From contig SUYC01000004.1 of NCBI GenBank assembly GCA_015060625.1, positions 62,001-126,000 on the forward strand: DNA of 64,000 nt. Direction: 5' to 3'. Each line of letters begins with the position of its first letter. The first letter of the stretch is position 1. Both the position numbers and the translations under genes were made by a program. The notes beneath the pieces are model-generated. The model was not told the origin of the DNA, did no database searches, and was given only the letters and a program-made list of their open reading frames with translations. Below, in pieces: positions 1-8,915 of this stretch. Origin of the DNA: Xylanibacter ruminicola (GTDB lineage Bacteria > Bacteroidota > Bacteroidia > Bacteroidales > Bacteroidaceae).

Positions 1-419
1 CGCTTCCACAGGTCGCCACCATACCACTCTGTCTGGAATCCGCCACCATGAATCCACACCATCACAGGCAATTTTTCAGTAACAGCCTTTGCAGGGGTGG
101 CAATACCCAAGTACAAGCAGTCTTCGTTCATCCTATCGGCCGTACGCCCTGGGCGTGTGGGCTGTGGAGGCATAGGTCCGAACGTATCGCACACACGCAC
201 CCCCTTCCATGCCTTGGCAGGCTGAGGGGCACGCCAGCGCAAATCGCCTACAGGCGGTGCTGCGTAAGGAATGGCCTTATAAACAGCCAGTCCGTCATCG
301 AGTACACCTTTCACTTTACCAGTTTCTACACGTGTTGCCAACAGCGGTTGAGCCTCAGCAACAAAGCTGGTTGCCATCAAAACAGCAACCAGCATCAGTC
401 TTCTAAGTAACACTTTCAT
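1..419 (-). CDS. Carboxylesterase type B, N-terminal part (cut by window edge)
   Basis: This gene is missing from the ORF track because it runs off the left edge. Reading the minus strand from the ATG at 419 gives a signal peptide (MKVLLRRLMLVAVLMATS) followed by the typical start of the carboxylesterase/para-nitrobenzyl esterase family: AIPYAAPPVGDLRW, EDCLYLGI and LPVMVWIHGGGF, the last being the oxyanion-hole region. The catalytic serine lies outside the window. The product is expected to be exported and to hydrolyse esters, possibly acetyl or feruloyl decorations on plant polysaccharides, although the substrate cannot be read from this part. It starts 13 nt after the stop of the FAD dehydrogenase gene, so the two are probably co-transcribed. 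Confidence 0.88.
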   Translation of the reverse strand, partial: MKVLLRRLMLVAVLMATSFVAEAQPLLATRVETGKVKGVLDDGLAVYKAIPYAAPPVGDLRWRAPQPAKAWKGVRVCDTFGPMPPQPTRPGRTADRMNEDCLYLGIATPAKAVTEKLPVMVWIHGGGFQTEWYGGDLWK

Positions 420-432
420 CACTTGTTTAATT

Positions 433-3400
433 TTATTTTTTAGTTGTTGTACATTCATTTACAAGATATACGATACTCATATACGGTATGCCTGAATTTG
501 ATTCGAGACCAATCTCACAGGTGCGACTGTTAGAGTAGCCCACCTCGATATGGTTGGCCTCAATCTGCGAACGCAGCTTGCGCAGGCCGTACTTATTTAG
601 TTCAGGGAACGTAAAGCCTCGGTCGCCTGCAAAACCACAACAGCCCACCCCCTCGGGCAGGAACACATTGTTCGAGCACAGCTTAGCCAGGGCTATCAAA
701 TCCTTATCTACACCCATCTGACGGGTAGAACACGTCAGATGCAGGGCTATATGGCGGTCGATAGGATGGAAATCCAGTCGTGGAACAAGGAACTTCATGA
801 TAAACTCGGCAGGCTCGTATAAATGCATCTTGTGCATGACCTTCTTCATGCGGTGCAGACAAGGACTCTGGGCGCACAGCACCGGATACTTGCCCTCATC
901 ACTAGCTTTCCAAAGGGCAGCCTCTAGTTCTGCACTCTTACGGTCGGCAATGTCAAGCATACCCTTACTCTCCCAAATCTGTCCACAACACATACGCTCC
1001 ATACCCTCAGGGAATATCACCTCATAACCTGCCTTGGCCATCAGTTGTATCACCTCATCTACCAGGTCATGAATCTTTCCGCCATGCCGCGACTGTCCCA
1101 TGGTTTGATTAATGCAACTGGGGAAATAGACCACCTTTAGCTGAGAGCTGGCAGTTGATTGTTGAGAGGCATCATTACTATTCGGTCGTACCGATTCGAT
1201 AATGAATTGGGTGAGGTCGCTCTTTTTGGGCTGGCGATGTTTTTTGGGCATAGCAGTGGTCCAAAGAGGCAGCCCCATCTTATTCATCGTACGGCACACA
1301 GTGGTCATCAGTTTCGGGCCAAGTGTTACGTGGGCTGCATGCGCCACGTCGAGAACCACACGCAGTCCACTCTTAATGCCAGCCATGTGGTTGGCAGCAA
1401 ACTCGCCCACGCCATAGCCAAACGGACGTGTATTCATGTCCAGTTGTCGTATCAGGTGCGTCAGCTCGCCTGTGTTTATCTTCATGGGGCATGACGTTGA
1501 ACACAGACCATCAGTAGCACAAGTTTGATCACCATAGTACTTATACTGATGCTCCAGGCGCTCCAAACGCTCGTAGTCCTCACCAGTATTAATCAATCGA
1601 CGGATCTCGCGCTGAATAGCGATGCGCATACGCGACGACAGCGTAAGTCCGCACGACATACAGTTAACCTCGCAAAAACCGCACTCTATACACTTGTTGG
1701 CACGCTTCACCTGTTCGATGGTTTCTTTAGCTGTACTCAGCTCAGGGGCCATCAGATAGTGACCGCCATCGGGCACCTCACTATATTCATAATCCAGCAC
1801 AGGCAGGGGTTTCAGACATTTGATAAAACAGTCAGGATCATCATTGAAGATGACACCACGGTTGAGCAGTCCATGGGGATCAAAGATGGCCTTGAGTTCC
1901 TTCATAGCCTCGTAGGCCTTATCACCCCACTCGTATTTCACAAACGGTGCCATGTTGCGACCGGTGCCGTGTTCGGCCTTCAGCGAACCGTCGTATGCCT
2001 CTACCACGAGCTTGGCCACAGCGCGCATCATCTCGGCATAACGAGCCACCTCGTGTTCTTCGGCAAAACTTTGATTCAATATAAAATGGTAGTTACCCTC
2101 AAAGGCATGTCCGTAGATGCAGGCATCGTTGTAGCCATGGTCGGCTATCAGCTGCTGTAGCTTCACTGTTGCCTCGGGCAGACTCTCGATAGGGAATGCC
2201 ACATCCTCAATCAGGCAACTGGTACCTATCGGACGCGTACCGCCCACCGAAGGGAAGATTCCACTACGAATAGCCCAATACTTATTATAAACAGCCGGAT
2301 CTTCGGTAAACTCCACCTCGCCATAAAGACGGAATGCGCTCAGACACGACTTGATGTGATTAATCTTCTCCAACAGTTGCTCGTGCGTAACGGCTTTGGT
2401 TTCGGTAAGAATGGCCGTCAGATTGTGGTAATCACCAGGCGATACTCCCACAATACTACCAGCATCAACGTCCTGTTTGTACTGTAAAAACACAGGGTCA
2501 TCAACCGACGAGAGCGATTTATAATCGAGCATTTCGGCACTCTTCACCATCAGGTTTTCGGCACTCATCTCCAAATCTTCGTCACCAGCCTTCAGTTTCT
2601 TCATGGCCACCACGGCCTCGCAACTCTCCTTCATGGTCATAAAGTAAACCATAGCCGATGCCTTATAGGGATAGTCCTTCAGCGTTTTCATCGTTACCTC
2701 CGACAGGAAGGCCAGTGTACCCTCACTGCCAACGATAGAATGAGCAATGATGTCGAACGGATCATCGTAAGCCACCAACGGGCGCAGATTCAGACCTGTA
2801 ACATTCTTGATGGTGTACTTCTTATAAATACGCTTAGACAGTTCCTTATCGGCACGCACTTTTTCACGAAGTGCTTCGATTTTAGCGATAAACTCAGGAT
2901 GTGTCTTTCTAAACATCTCACGACTCTCGGCATCTCCGGTATCCAGCACCGTGCCATCAGCCAGTATGATACGTACCGACTGCAGCATGCGATCGCTATT
3001 GGCATGCACGCCGCAGTTCATGCCCGAGGCATTGTTTACCACAATACCACCTACCATGGCTGCACCAATTGATGCCGGATCGGGTGGAAACACGCGGTCG
3101 TAAGGCTTCAATATTTGGTTAACCCTCGCCCCTACAATACCTGGCTGCAACTTGATACATTCTCCATGGTCAACTATCGAATACTTTTCCCAATGCTTGC
3201 CAGCTACGATGAGGACACTGTCAGTACAACTCTGACCTGAGAGCGATGTACCAGCAGCACGAAAGGTAAAGGGCAGTTTGTATTTATTGCACAACTGCAC
3301 AATTCTGGATATCTCCTCCTCACCATCACTGCGAAGAACGACCTTCGGAATCTGACGGTAAAAACTAGCATCGGTACCCCATCCTAAGGTACGTAGTTCA

Positions 3401-3462
3401 TCGGTATAAATACGCTCTGCAGGCATAAAACACCGCAATTCTGATAGGAATTTGTTCAGCAT
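433..3462 (-). CDS. FAD-linked, Fe-S D-2-hydroxyacid dehydrogenase (D-lactate type)
   Basis: A 1009-residue protein of the YdiJ/Dld class, which oxidises D-2-hydroxyacids such as D-lactate or D-2-hydroxyglutarate and passes electrons through iron-sulfur clusters. The N-terminal half has the PCMH-type FAD domain (FRAAGTSLSGQSC, then GSEGTLAF) and the FAD-oxidase C-terminal domain with the AEHGTGRN motif. The C-terminal part has two Fe-S motifs (CIECGFCEVNC and CATDGLCSTSCP) and two CCG-type segments (ERMCCGQ, VGCCGFAG). No signal peptide or membrane segment is seen, so it is probably cytoplasmic or peripheral. It is divergent from a lactate permease, which favours D-lactate over 2-hydroxyglutarate as substrate; that choice is inference. 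Confidence 0.85.
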   Translation of the reverse strand: MLNKFLSELRCFMPAERIYTDELRTLGWGTDASFYRQIPKVVLRSDGEEEISRIVQLCNKYKLPFTFRAAGTSLSGQSCTDSVLIVAGKHWEKYSIVDHGECIKLQPGIVGARVNQILKPYDRVFPPDPASIGAAMVGGIVVNNASGMNCGVHANSDRMLQSVRIILADGTVLDTGDAESREMFRKTHPEFIAKIEALREKVRADKELSKRIYKKYTIKNVTGLNLRPLVAYDDPFDIIAHSIVGSEGTLAFLSEVTMKTLKDYPYKASAMVYFMTMKESCEAVVAMKKLKAGDEDLEMSAENLMVKSAEMLDYKSLSSVDDPVFLQYKQDVDAGSIVGVSPGDYHNLTAILTETKAVTHEQLLEKINHIKSCLSAFRLYGEVEFTEDPAVYNKYWAIRSGIFPSVGGTRPIGTSCLIEDVAFPIESLPEATVKLQQLIADHGYNDACIYGHAFEGNYHFILNQSFAEEHEVARYAEMMRAVAKLVVEAYDGSLKAEHGTGRNMAPFVKYEWGDKAYEAMKELKAIFDPHGLLNRGVIFNDDPDCFIKCLKPLPVLDYEYSEVPDGGHYLMAPELSTAKETIEQVKRANKCIECGFCEVNCMSCGLTLSSRMRIAIQREIRRLINTGEDYERLERLEHQYKYYGDQTCATDGLCSTSCPMKINTGELTHLIRQLDMNTRPFGYGVGEFAANHMAGIKSGLRVVLDVAHAAHVTLGPKLMTTVCRTMNKMGLPLWTTAMPKKHRQPKKSDLTQFIIESVRPNSNDASQQSTASSQLKVVYFPSCINQTMGQSRHGGKIHDLVDEVIQLMAKAGYEVIFPEGMERMCCGQIWESKGMLDIADRKSAELEAALWKASDEGKYPVLCAQSPCLHRMKKVMHKMHLYEPAEFIMKFLVPRLDFHPIDRHIALHLTCSTRQMGVDKDLIALAKLCSNNVFLPEGVGCCGFAGDRGFTFPELNKYGLRKLRSQIEANHIEVGYSNSRTCEIGLESNSGIPYMSIVYLVNECTTTKK

Positions 3463-3502
3463 AGGGCTATCGGGTTTAGTTATACTTTAGATTTTTTGTG
3501 AG

Positions 3503-3510
3503 CAAATATA
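3503..3510 (-). promoter_or_regulatory. Bacteroidetes -7 element (TATATTTG) for the FAD dehydrogenase
   Basis: TATATTTG on the minus strand, about 40 nt upstream of the start at 3462, matches the TAnnTTTG consensus. No TTTG at the expected spacing was found. Confidence 0.5.
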
Positions 3511-3604
3511 CAAAAATTTTTGATACCCAAGCACATTTTCGGCATTTTTTTGCCTCTTTTGATTTTTTCACTAAAAAAAACATCTAACGTAACAAAAGTT
3601 TTTG

Positions 3605-3612
3605 TATATTTG
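3605..3612 (+). promoter_or_regulatory. Bacteroidetes -7 element (TATATTTG) for lctP
   Basis: TATATTTG about 41 nt upstream of the permease start matches TAnnTTTG. With the minus-strand element at 3503 it makes this roughly 190-bp gap a divergent promoter region controlling uptake and oxidation of lactate. Confidence 0.55.
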
Positions 3613-3653
3613 TCGGCAGAACTTATATAAATATTCACTAACACTAAAATCCT

Positions 3654-5258
3654 ATGTCAGCATTAGTTTCTGCTATCCCTATTCTGTTACTCATTGTATT
3701 AATGATGGGTTTCAAGGTTTCTGGCTACAAGAGCGCTATCATCACGCTGATTGTAACCATTGTATTGGCACTGTTTGCAGCTCCAAGTTTAGGCATTGTA
3801 CCCGAGAAGTATGCCCAGGCTGGCATCGTGGGCATCACGTTATGGTCGGTAGTCGAAGGATTACTCAAGGCGTGCTTCCCTATTATACTTATCATTATAT
3901 GTGCGATTTTTAGTTATAATATCCTGTGCGAAACCAAGGAGATCGAAACCATCAAGACGCAGTTTATACAGATGACCAGCGATAAAGGACTACTGGTGCT
4001 GCTGCTTACGTGGGGCTTAGGTGGCGTACTAGAAGGTATGGCAGGCTTTGGCACCGCTGTGGCCATTCCTGCAGCCATTCTGATAGGTCTGGGATTCAAG
4101 CCCATGTTCTCGGCCGTGATCTGTTTGATAGCCAATACCGTAGCTGTAGGTTTTGGTGCTGTAGGCTTGCCAGCCACCACACTGGCCAACCAGGTAGCAG
4201 CCAGCGGCACTGCCACCCCCGAAGAGTTGTGTGAGGTGGCTACCTTCATTATCCTGCAACTCTCGCTGATGTTCTTTATCACACCTTTCCTCATCCTGAT
4301 GCTAACCGACAAGACAAAGGTGGTAAAAAACATCTGCATCGCCCTGTTTGTGGGCACTTTCTCCATTGTCGTACAGTTCTGCTGCGCCCACTTTATTGGT
4401 CCAGAAACGCCTGCTATTCTAGGATCGGTAGCTGCCATCATCGCCATGCTTATCTACAACAAGCTGTTCATACACGATGAGAGTCCAGCCGACGTACTGC
4501 AGGTTGAGAAACACCACTTCAGTCTGGTAAAAACCCTGAAGGCCTGGAGTGTTTACGGTTTGATTATATTCTTTATCCTCATCAGCAGTAAGATTGTGCC
4601 GCCAGTCAACGATTTGCTGGGCAGTACACTCGTAACAAAATTCGACCTACCCGTGATTGGCAACACTTTTAAGTTTGGCTGGCTATCCAATGCCGGACTG
4701 ATGATTTTCCTGGGTGCCATGATTGGCGGACTAATTCAGGGCATGAGCTTTGGCACACTGCTGAAGCTGCTAGCCAAAACCACACTGAACCTGCAGAAAA
4801 CGGTAGTTACCATCTGCTGTCTAGTAGCCATGGCCATGCTGATGAACAATGTAGGTATGACTAACGATATTGCAAAGGGGCTGGTGATGCTTACCGGCGC
4901 CGCCTTCCCATTCTTTGCACCACTCATCGGTTCTATCGGTACATTTGTGACAGGTAGCGCCACCAATGCCAACATTCTGTTTGGTAAGCTACAGGCCACC
5001 GCTGCCAGCGACCTAGGTTTAGTGAACCAAGGTAGTTTCTTTGGTGTAAGTGGCAACGAGACCAACTGGCTTGCAGCCGCCAACTGTGCCGGTTCTGAGG
5101 GTGGCAAGCTGCTATCACCACAAAGTATCGCCATCGCTACCGCAGCATGTGACATGGAGGGGCAGGATGGCGATATTATGCGTAAGACCATGCCGTTTGC
5201 TATCTTCTGGATACTCATGAACGGCCTGATGGTGTTCTTAGGCTTGCATGTTATTTAG
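3654..5258 (+). CDS. lctP: L-lactate permease (LctP family)
   Basis: A 534-residue polytopic inner-membrane protein with about a dozen hydrophobic segments, typical in length and sequence of the LctP lactate permease family (N-terminus with SAIPILLLIVLM; conserved GGVLEGMAGFGTAVAIPAA; GTFVTGSATNANILFG; ending near GSEGGKLLSPQSIAIA). Members import lactate, and often glycolate, with protons. It lies divergently from the D-2-hydroxyacid dehydrogenase, so the two likely form a lactate-use module. The last 8 nt overlap the 3' end of the convergent DUF4380 gene. Confidence 0.93.
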   Translation: MSALVSAIPILLLIVLMMGFKVSGYKSAIITLIVTIVLALFAAPSLGIVPEKYAQAGIVGITLWSVVEGLLKACFPIILIIICAIFSYNILCETKEIETIKTQFIQMTSDKGLLVLLLTWGLGGVLEGMAGFGTAVAIPAAILIGLGFKPMFSAVICLIANTVAVGFGAVGLPATTLANQVAASGTATPEELCEVATFIILQLSLMFFITPFLILMLTDKTKVVKNICIALFVGTFSIVVQFCCAHFIGPETPAILGSVAAIIAMLIYNKLFIHDESPADVLQVEKHHFSLVKTLKAWSVYGLIIFFILISSKIVPPVNDLLGSTLVTKFDLPVIGNTFKFGWLSNAGLMIFLGAMIGGLIQGMSFGTLLKLLAKTTLNLQKTVVTICCLVAMAMLMNNVGMTNDIAKGLVMLTGAAFPFFAPLIGSIGTFVTGSATNANILFGKLQATAASDLGLVNQGSFFGVSGNETNWLAAANCAGSEGGKLLSPQSIAIATAACDMEGQDGDIMRKTMPFAIFWILMNGLMVFLGLHVI

Positions 5259-6051
5259 CTGGTTGCAGGTACCAACGTACCGTCCAACTTAGCTCTGCAC
5301 CGGGAGCCAGGGTCGTATAAGCACCTTGGCTCTCGAGTTCAATATAGGTTTTGCCACGGTTCACATATACCTGAATCTCGGCCTCGCCAGGTGCAGGCTC
5401 ATCGGCCTTCAGGTCAGCAAACTTCTTGGTCAGCACCAGTCCATTGTTCTCGTAGCTCAGCCAGCCCTTACCGTCGGCATTTATCTTACGGTTCTGTTGA
5501 GTCTCGTCGGCTTTGTAGCAAGTCACCCCACCCTGCTGCTCAAAGTTCATCAAGCCAGCGGGCCAAATGCTCTCAACAGGTGCCTCAAACTTAATCACAC
5601 CAGCGTTAGGTACACGTGTAATCTCCCATGGAGCCACCTTTCGTTCCTCGTTACTTTCGTTAATAATGCTGTAGGTAACAACGATGGCACCATCTTTTGC
5701 ATCGGTGCTGAAGTCTTTGCGCACACGATACTTCAGTTTCTCGGATACAGGACTGGTCATCACTAGGTGCCCATCCTTCTCGACAACCTCATACACGCCT
5801 TTGTCGAGTTCGAACACTGGAGGCCAGTTCCACTCCTTCTGCGGACTTGTCCAGAATGTGCTACCGAAGCTTTCGGGCCACCTGAGCTGCGAAATAACTT
5901 CTTGATTCTGATACTTGAGCGACGTAATTTTGGCGCCCTTTTCGGGGGTGATAGTCATGGTTACATCGCCAATCTTCACCTCTTTTGTCTGTGCCATGGC
6001 TGCCGACGACATGAGCAGCGCTACGGCCATAAGAATTACATTTCGTTTCAT
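5251..6051 (-). CDS. Secreted DUF4380-type protein, mutarotase-like fold
   Basis: 266 residues with a clear signal peptide ending in SAAMAQT, so exported to the periplasm. The rest is beta-rich, with ITPEKGAKITSLKY, STFWTSPQKEWNWPP and WEITRVPNAG, the pattern of DUF4380 proteins, which resemble aldose-1-epimerase/galactose mutarotase-like sugar-binding folds. No catalytic residues can be assigned with confidence, so a role in sugar binding or epimerisation is only inferred from the family. It is convergent with lctP and overlaps it by 8 nt. The family name is from memory. Confidence 0.7.
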   Translation of the reverse strand: MKRNVILMAVALLMSSAAMAQTKEVKIGDVTMTITPEKGAKITSLKYQNQEVISQLRWPESFGSTFWTSPQKEWNWPPVFELDKGVYEVVEKDGHLVMTSPVSEKLKYRVRKDFSTDAKDGAIVVTYSIINESNEERKVAPWEITRVPNAGVIKFEAPVESIWPAGLMNFEQQGGVTCYKADETQQNRKINADGKGWLSYENNGLVLTKKFADLKADEPAPGEAEIQVYVNRGKTYIELESQGAYTTLAPGAELSWTVRWYLQPAK

Positions 6052-6162
6052 ACTTATAGTTGATAGTGATTTTTATAGATGTTAGACGCGCAGCAAGGTC
6101 AAAAGTTAAGTCGTATTATAGTTCGTTAACGTTAGTTCTGCCGATAACCGGCCAAAAAAGCG

Positions 6163-6170
6163 TACCTTTG
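6163..6170 (+). promoter_or_regulatory. -7 element (TACCTTTG) for the MFS transporter
   Basis: TACCTTTG lies 31 nt upstream of the ATG at 6201 and matches TAnnTTTG; no clear -33 TTTG is present. Confidence 0.5.
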
Positions 6171-6200
6171 CTGCCGATAAGTAGAAAGATTGGGAAATAG

Positions 6201-7445
6201 ATGGAGAGACTTTGGAATAGAAACTATTGCAAGGTGATGGCAGCCAACTTTACGCTGTTTTTTGCCTTTTACGTGCTGACACCATTATTGCCACTGTATC
6301 TGAGCGAGCACTTTGGTGCCACTAAAGATGTGATCGGGCTAGTGCTTTCAGGCTATACCATTACAGCCTTACTGGTTCGTCCGTTTAGCGGCTTTGTCGT
6401 TGATTCGTTTCCCCGTAAAACAGTACTCATGCTGTCGTTTGGCGTATTTGCCATCTTTTTTGCCGGATATCTGGCTGCCTCTACCCTTTTGCTGTTCACC
6501 ATTGTACGCACACTGCATGGCGGCCCCTTCGGCGCCCTCACCGTGTCGAACTCAACCGTAGCCATAGATGTGCTGCCCAGCAGTCGGCGTACCGAGGGTA
6601 TCGGCTATTACGGTTTGAGCAATAACCTAGCCATGGCCATTGCACCCACTATCGGCATTTTCATCTATCAATTCACGCATAGTTTCGAGTTCCTTTTCTG
6701 GCTAGCACTCATTGTGGCCACCATAGGTTGGCTAATAGATTCGACAGTCGTTCTTAAGCCTAGAGTGGCTAGCAAAGCAAGCCAATCTAGAACATCTAGA
6801 CCAACAAGGCTTTCATTAGATCGTTTCTTCCTCACCCGTGGTTGGCTGCTTGGCCTTAACATGATAGCTTTTGGTTTTAGCTTTGGTGTGCTTAGCAACT
6901 ATCTGGCCATTTATGGTAAGGAGGTGATGGGCATTACCGGTGGTACTGGCACCTATTTTATGTTGTGCTCAGTAGGTCTTATCCTTAGTCGGTTGCAGGG
7001 CAGTAAAGCCCTCCGTGCCGGTCGTGTAACCCATAACGCTGCCACAGGCATGGTCATCTCACTAGTAGGCTATACATTATTTATCTTGATGCCAACGCTG
7101 TCTCAATGGTCAATGTTCAAAGGAACATGGTCCATGATCATCGGCTACTACGGCTCGGCTCTATTAATTGGCTTGGGCAACGGCCACATGTGGCCAGCAT
7201 TCCAGAATATGACTATCAATGTGGCCAGCAACAACCAACGCGGCACAGCCAACAGCACCATTCTTATCTCGTGGGATATTGGTATGGGATTGGGCATTCT
7301 GATAGGCGGTATCGTAGCCGAGCTCATCAGCTACAGCGCAGCCTTTTGGACGGTAGTGGTTGTGAACGCCACTGGTGTAGCCACATATTTCTCAGCTACG
7401 CGCACCTTCTTCCTACGCCGCAATCTGAATGCTAGCGTACATTAA
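6201..7445 (+). CDS. MFS efflux-type transporter
   Basis: 414 residues with 12 predicted membrane segments and major-facilitator signatures: after TM2 the loop VDSFPRKTVLML (the GxxxDRxxR-like region) and in the second half GTYFMLCSVGLILSRLQGSK. It resembles the arabinose/drug efflux permease group (AraJ/YfcJ-like), which exports sugars, drugs or metabolites by proton antiport; the substrate cannot be read. It is transcribed alone between the DUF4380 gene behind it and a convergent histidine kinase 11 nt past its stop. Confidence 0.85.
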   Translation: MERLWNRNYCKVMAANFTLFFAFYVLTPLLPLYLSEHFGATKDVIGLVLSGYTITALLVRPFSGFVVDSFPRKTVLMLSFGVFAIFFAGYLAASTLLLFTIVRTLHGGPFGALTVSNSTVAIDVLPSSRRTEGIGYYGLSNNLAMAIAPTIGIFIYQFTHSFEFLFWLALIVATIGWLIDSTVVLKPRVASKASQSRTSRPTRLSLDRFFLTRGWLLGLNMIAFGFSFGVLSNYLAIYGKEVMGITGGTGTYFMLCSVGLILSRLQGSKALRAGRVTHNAATGMVISLVGYTLFILMPTLSQWSMFKGTWSMIIGYYGSALLIGLGNGHMWPAFQNMTINVASNNQRGTANSTILISWDIGMGLGILIGGIVAELISYSAAFWTVVVVNATGVATYFSATRTFFLRRNLNASVH

Positions 7446-7456
7446 ATAACTGTTAC

Positions 7457-8284
7457 TTATCTTAGCAGTCCTTTCTTCTGGTCACGCATCTTGCAAGGTA
7501 TCCAAACCGTAACAATGGTACCCTTGCCAAGTTCTGACTTGAGTTCGATAGTACCATGCAGCCCTTCAACAATCGACTTACAGATAGATAAGCCCAAGCC
7601 CGAACGCTGATTAAACAAGCTAAGCGAATCGCTATCTTGAATAAGTGTCGAGAAGTTGTTCTGCAAGTCCTGTGGTTCGCCATCGCCTGTATCTATCACT
7701 TCGATTTTCATACCATTATCAACATAATCATAGTCGATGGTAACATTACCTTCTTTGGTGTGCGCCAGAGCATTATGAAGCAGATGTGTCATCAGCTGAT
7801 ACATCAAGTTCGTATCCAATGTAGCCTTAGTGTGTGGCGACAATGGCGTACGAACCGAAACAATCACATTGGCACCGGCATCGCGCTGGGTTTCACGCCG
7901 ATATGATGCCATCAGTTCAGCCAAATTAACCTCTATCATTGTAAAAGTGGCCATGCTATTCTCAAAACTCGAAAGTTCGAGTAGTTGCGATATAAAGTAC
8001 AACAACTGCTTACCATTCTGATTAATATTCATCGCCGTGCTTTTCAGCGTTTTACGATCCATATCTTCGTTATCCAACATTCTTTGACTGGTATTAATAA
8101 TAGCATTCAGTGGTGTGCGCAAAGCATGGCTTACATTGGCCATAAACACCGTTTTAATACGCTCACTACGCTGAGCACGACCAATCTCACTTCGTAGTCG
8201 CACCTGGTAATAATGCTGAACTAGAAAAAGACACACCGTAAATAAAACAAAAATCAGAATAAAAACAATTGCTTGCCAACTCAT
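7457..8284 (-). CDS. Membrane-anchored sensor histidine kinase
   Basis: 275 residues from the ATG at 8284. The longer ORF (8353) begins at a TTG and would swallow a TATCTTTG promoter element, so the ATG is preferred. One N-terminal membrane helix (AIVFILIFVLFTVCLFLV) is followed by HisKA with the phospho-accepting histidine in NVSHALRTPLN, then HATPase with NALAHTKEG (N box) and GLGLSICKSIVEGL (G2 region). There is no periplasmic sensor domain, so input is through the membrane helix or a partner. No response regulator gene is adjacent, so it is an orphan here. Confidence 0.87.
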   Translation of the reverse strand: MSWQAIVFILIFVLFTVCLFLVQHYYQVRLRSEIGRAQRSERIKTVFMANVSHALRTPLNAIINTSQRMLDNEDMDRKTLKSTAMNINQNGKQLLYFISQLLELSSFENSMATFTMIEVNLAELMASYRRETQRDAGANVIVSVRTPLSPHTKATLDTNLMYQLMTHLLHNALAHTKEGNVTIDYDYVDNGMKIEVIDTGDGEPQDLQNNFSTLIQDSDSLSLFNQRSGLGLSICKSIVEGLHGTIELKSELGKGTIVTVWIPCKMRDQKKGLLR

Positions 8285-8311
8285 AATACTGTATTTTTTA
8301 GGTTTGGACTG

Positions 8312-8319
8312 CAAAGATA
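8312..8319 (-). promoter_or_regulatory. -7 element (TATCTTTG) for the histidine kinase
   Basis: TATCTTTG on the minus strand, 28 nt upstream of the ATG at 8284. Its position inside the longer ORF supports the shorter start. Confidence 0.5.
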
Positions 8320-8379
8320 AGAAATAATCCAAAAAGAAAGAAGCAGTTAACAATCGTTAACTACTTCTTCTATGTTTTA

Positions 8380-8805
8380 TTATGCAATGTCTATCTGTCG
8401 CGATAGCTTAACCTTCTCTTCAACTAGCTTAGGCAACTCTACGGTAAGCACACCGTTCTCTACGCGAGCCTTAATCTCCTCCTTCTTCACATCGTCGGGC
8501 AGTATCAGTGTCTGCTCAAACTTCGAGTACGAGAATTCTCGGCGCAGATAGCGTGTGTTTTTATCCTCATCCTTATGCTCCTGCTTCTGTTCCATCTTAA
8601 TAATCAGGTTACCCTCATCGTTGATGTGAACATTAAAATCCTCCTTTTTCATGCCCGGTGCAGCAAGCTCTACAGTGTAGGCTTTATCACTCTCTTTTAC
8701 GTTGATTGCAGGTGCTGTGCAATTAGCCTTTGGCAAATAGTCGGTATCGAACAAATCTGCAAATACACTTGGAATCCAACTGTTAGTTCTCATTACTGGC
8801 ATCAT
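8380..8805 (-). CDS. Hsp20 small heat-shock protein
   Basis: 141 residues from the second ATG (8805). A strong AGGAGGT sits 8 nt before this ATG but only 2 nt before the first one at 8811, so the second is preferred. The alpha-crystallin domain spans about residues 35-140: YTVELAAPGMKKEDFNV, then the RREFSYSKFEQ loop and the ENGVLTVELPK strand. These proteins form oligomers that hold unfolding proteins under heat or other stress. It stands alone. The strong Shine-Dalgarno is unusual for this phylum and suggests high translation on induction. Confidence 0.93.
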   Translation of the reverse strand: MMPVMRTNSWIPSVFADLFDTDYLPKANCTAPAINVKESDKAYTVELAAPGMKKEDFNVHINDEGNLIIKMEQKQEHKDEDKNTRYLRREFSYSKFEQTLILPDDVKKEEIKARVENGVLTVELPKLVEEKVKLSRQIDIA

Positions 8806-8915
8806 AATCATTACCTCCTAATTCTATTTTCTTAAATTGTTAAACCATGTTATTGAGCGCCCTGCGGCGTTCACAAGCCATGATTGCAAAACAGATACCA
8901 GAGGCAAAATAGATG

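Noticed and set aside
48-410. Plus-strand ORFs of 120 and 65 aa
   Set aside because: They are shadows of the partial carboxylesterase on the minus strand, which has a signal peptide and family motifs.
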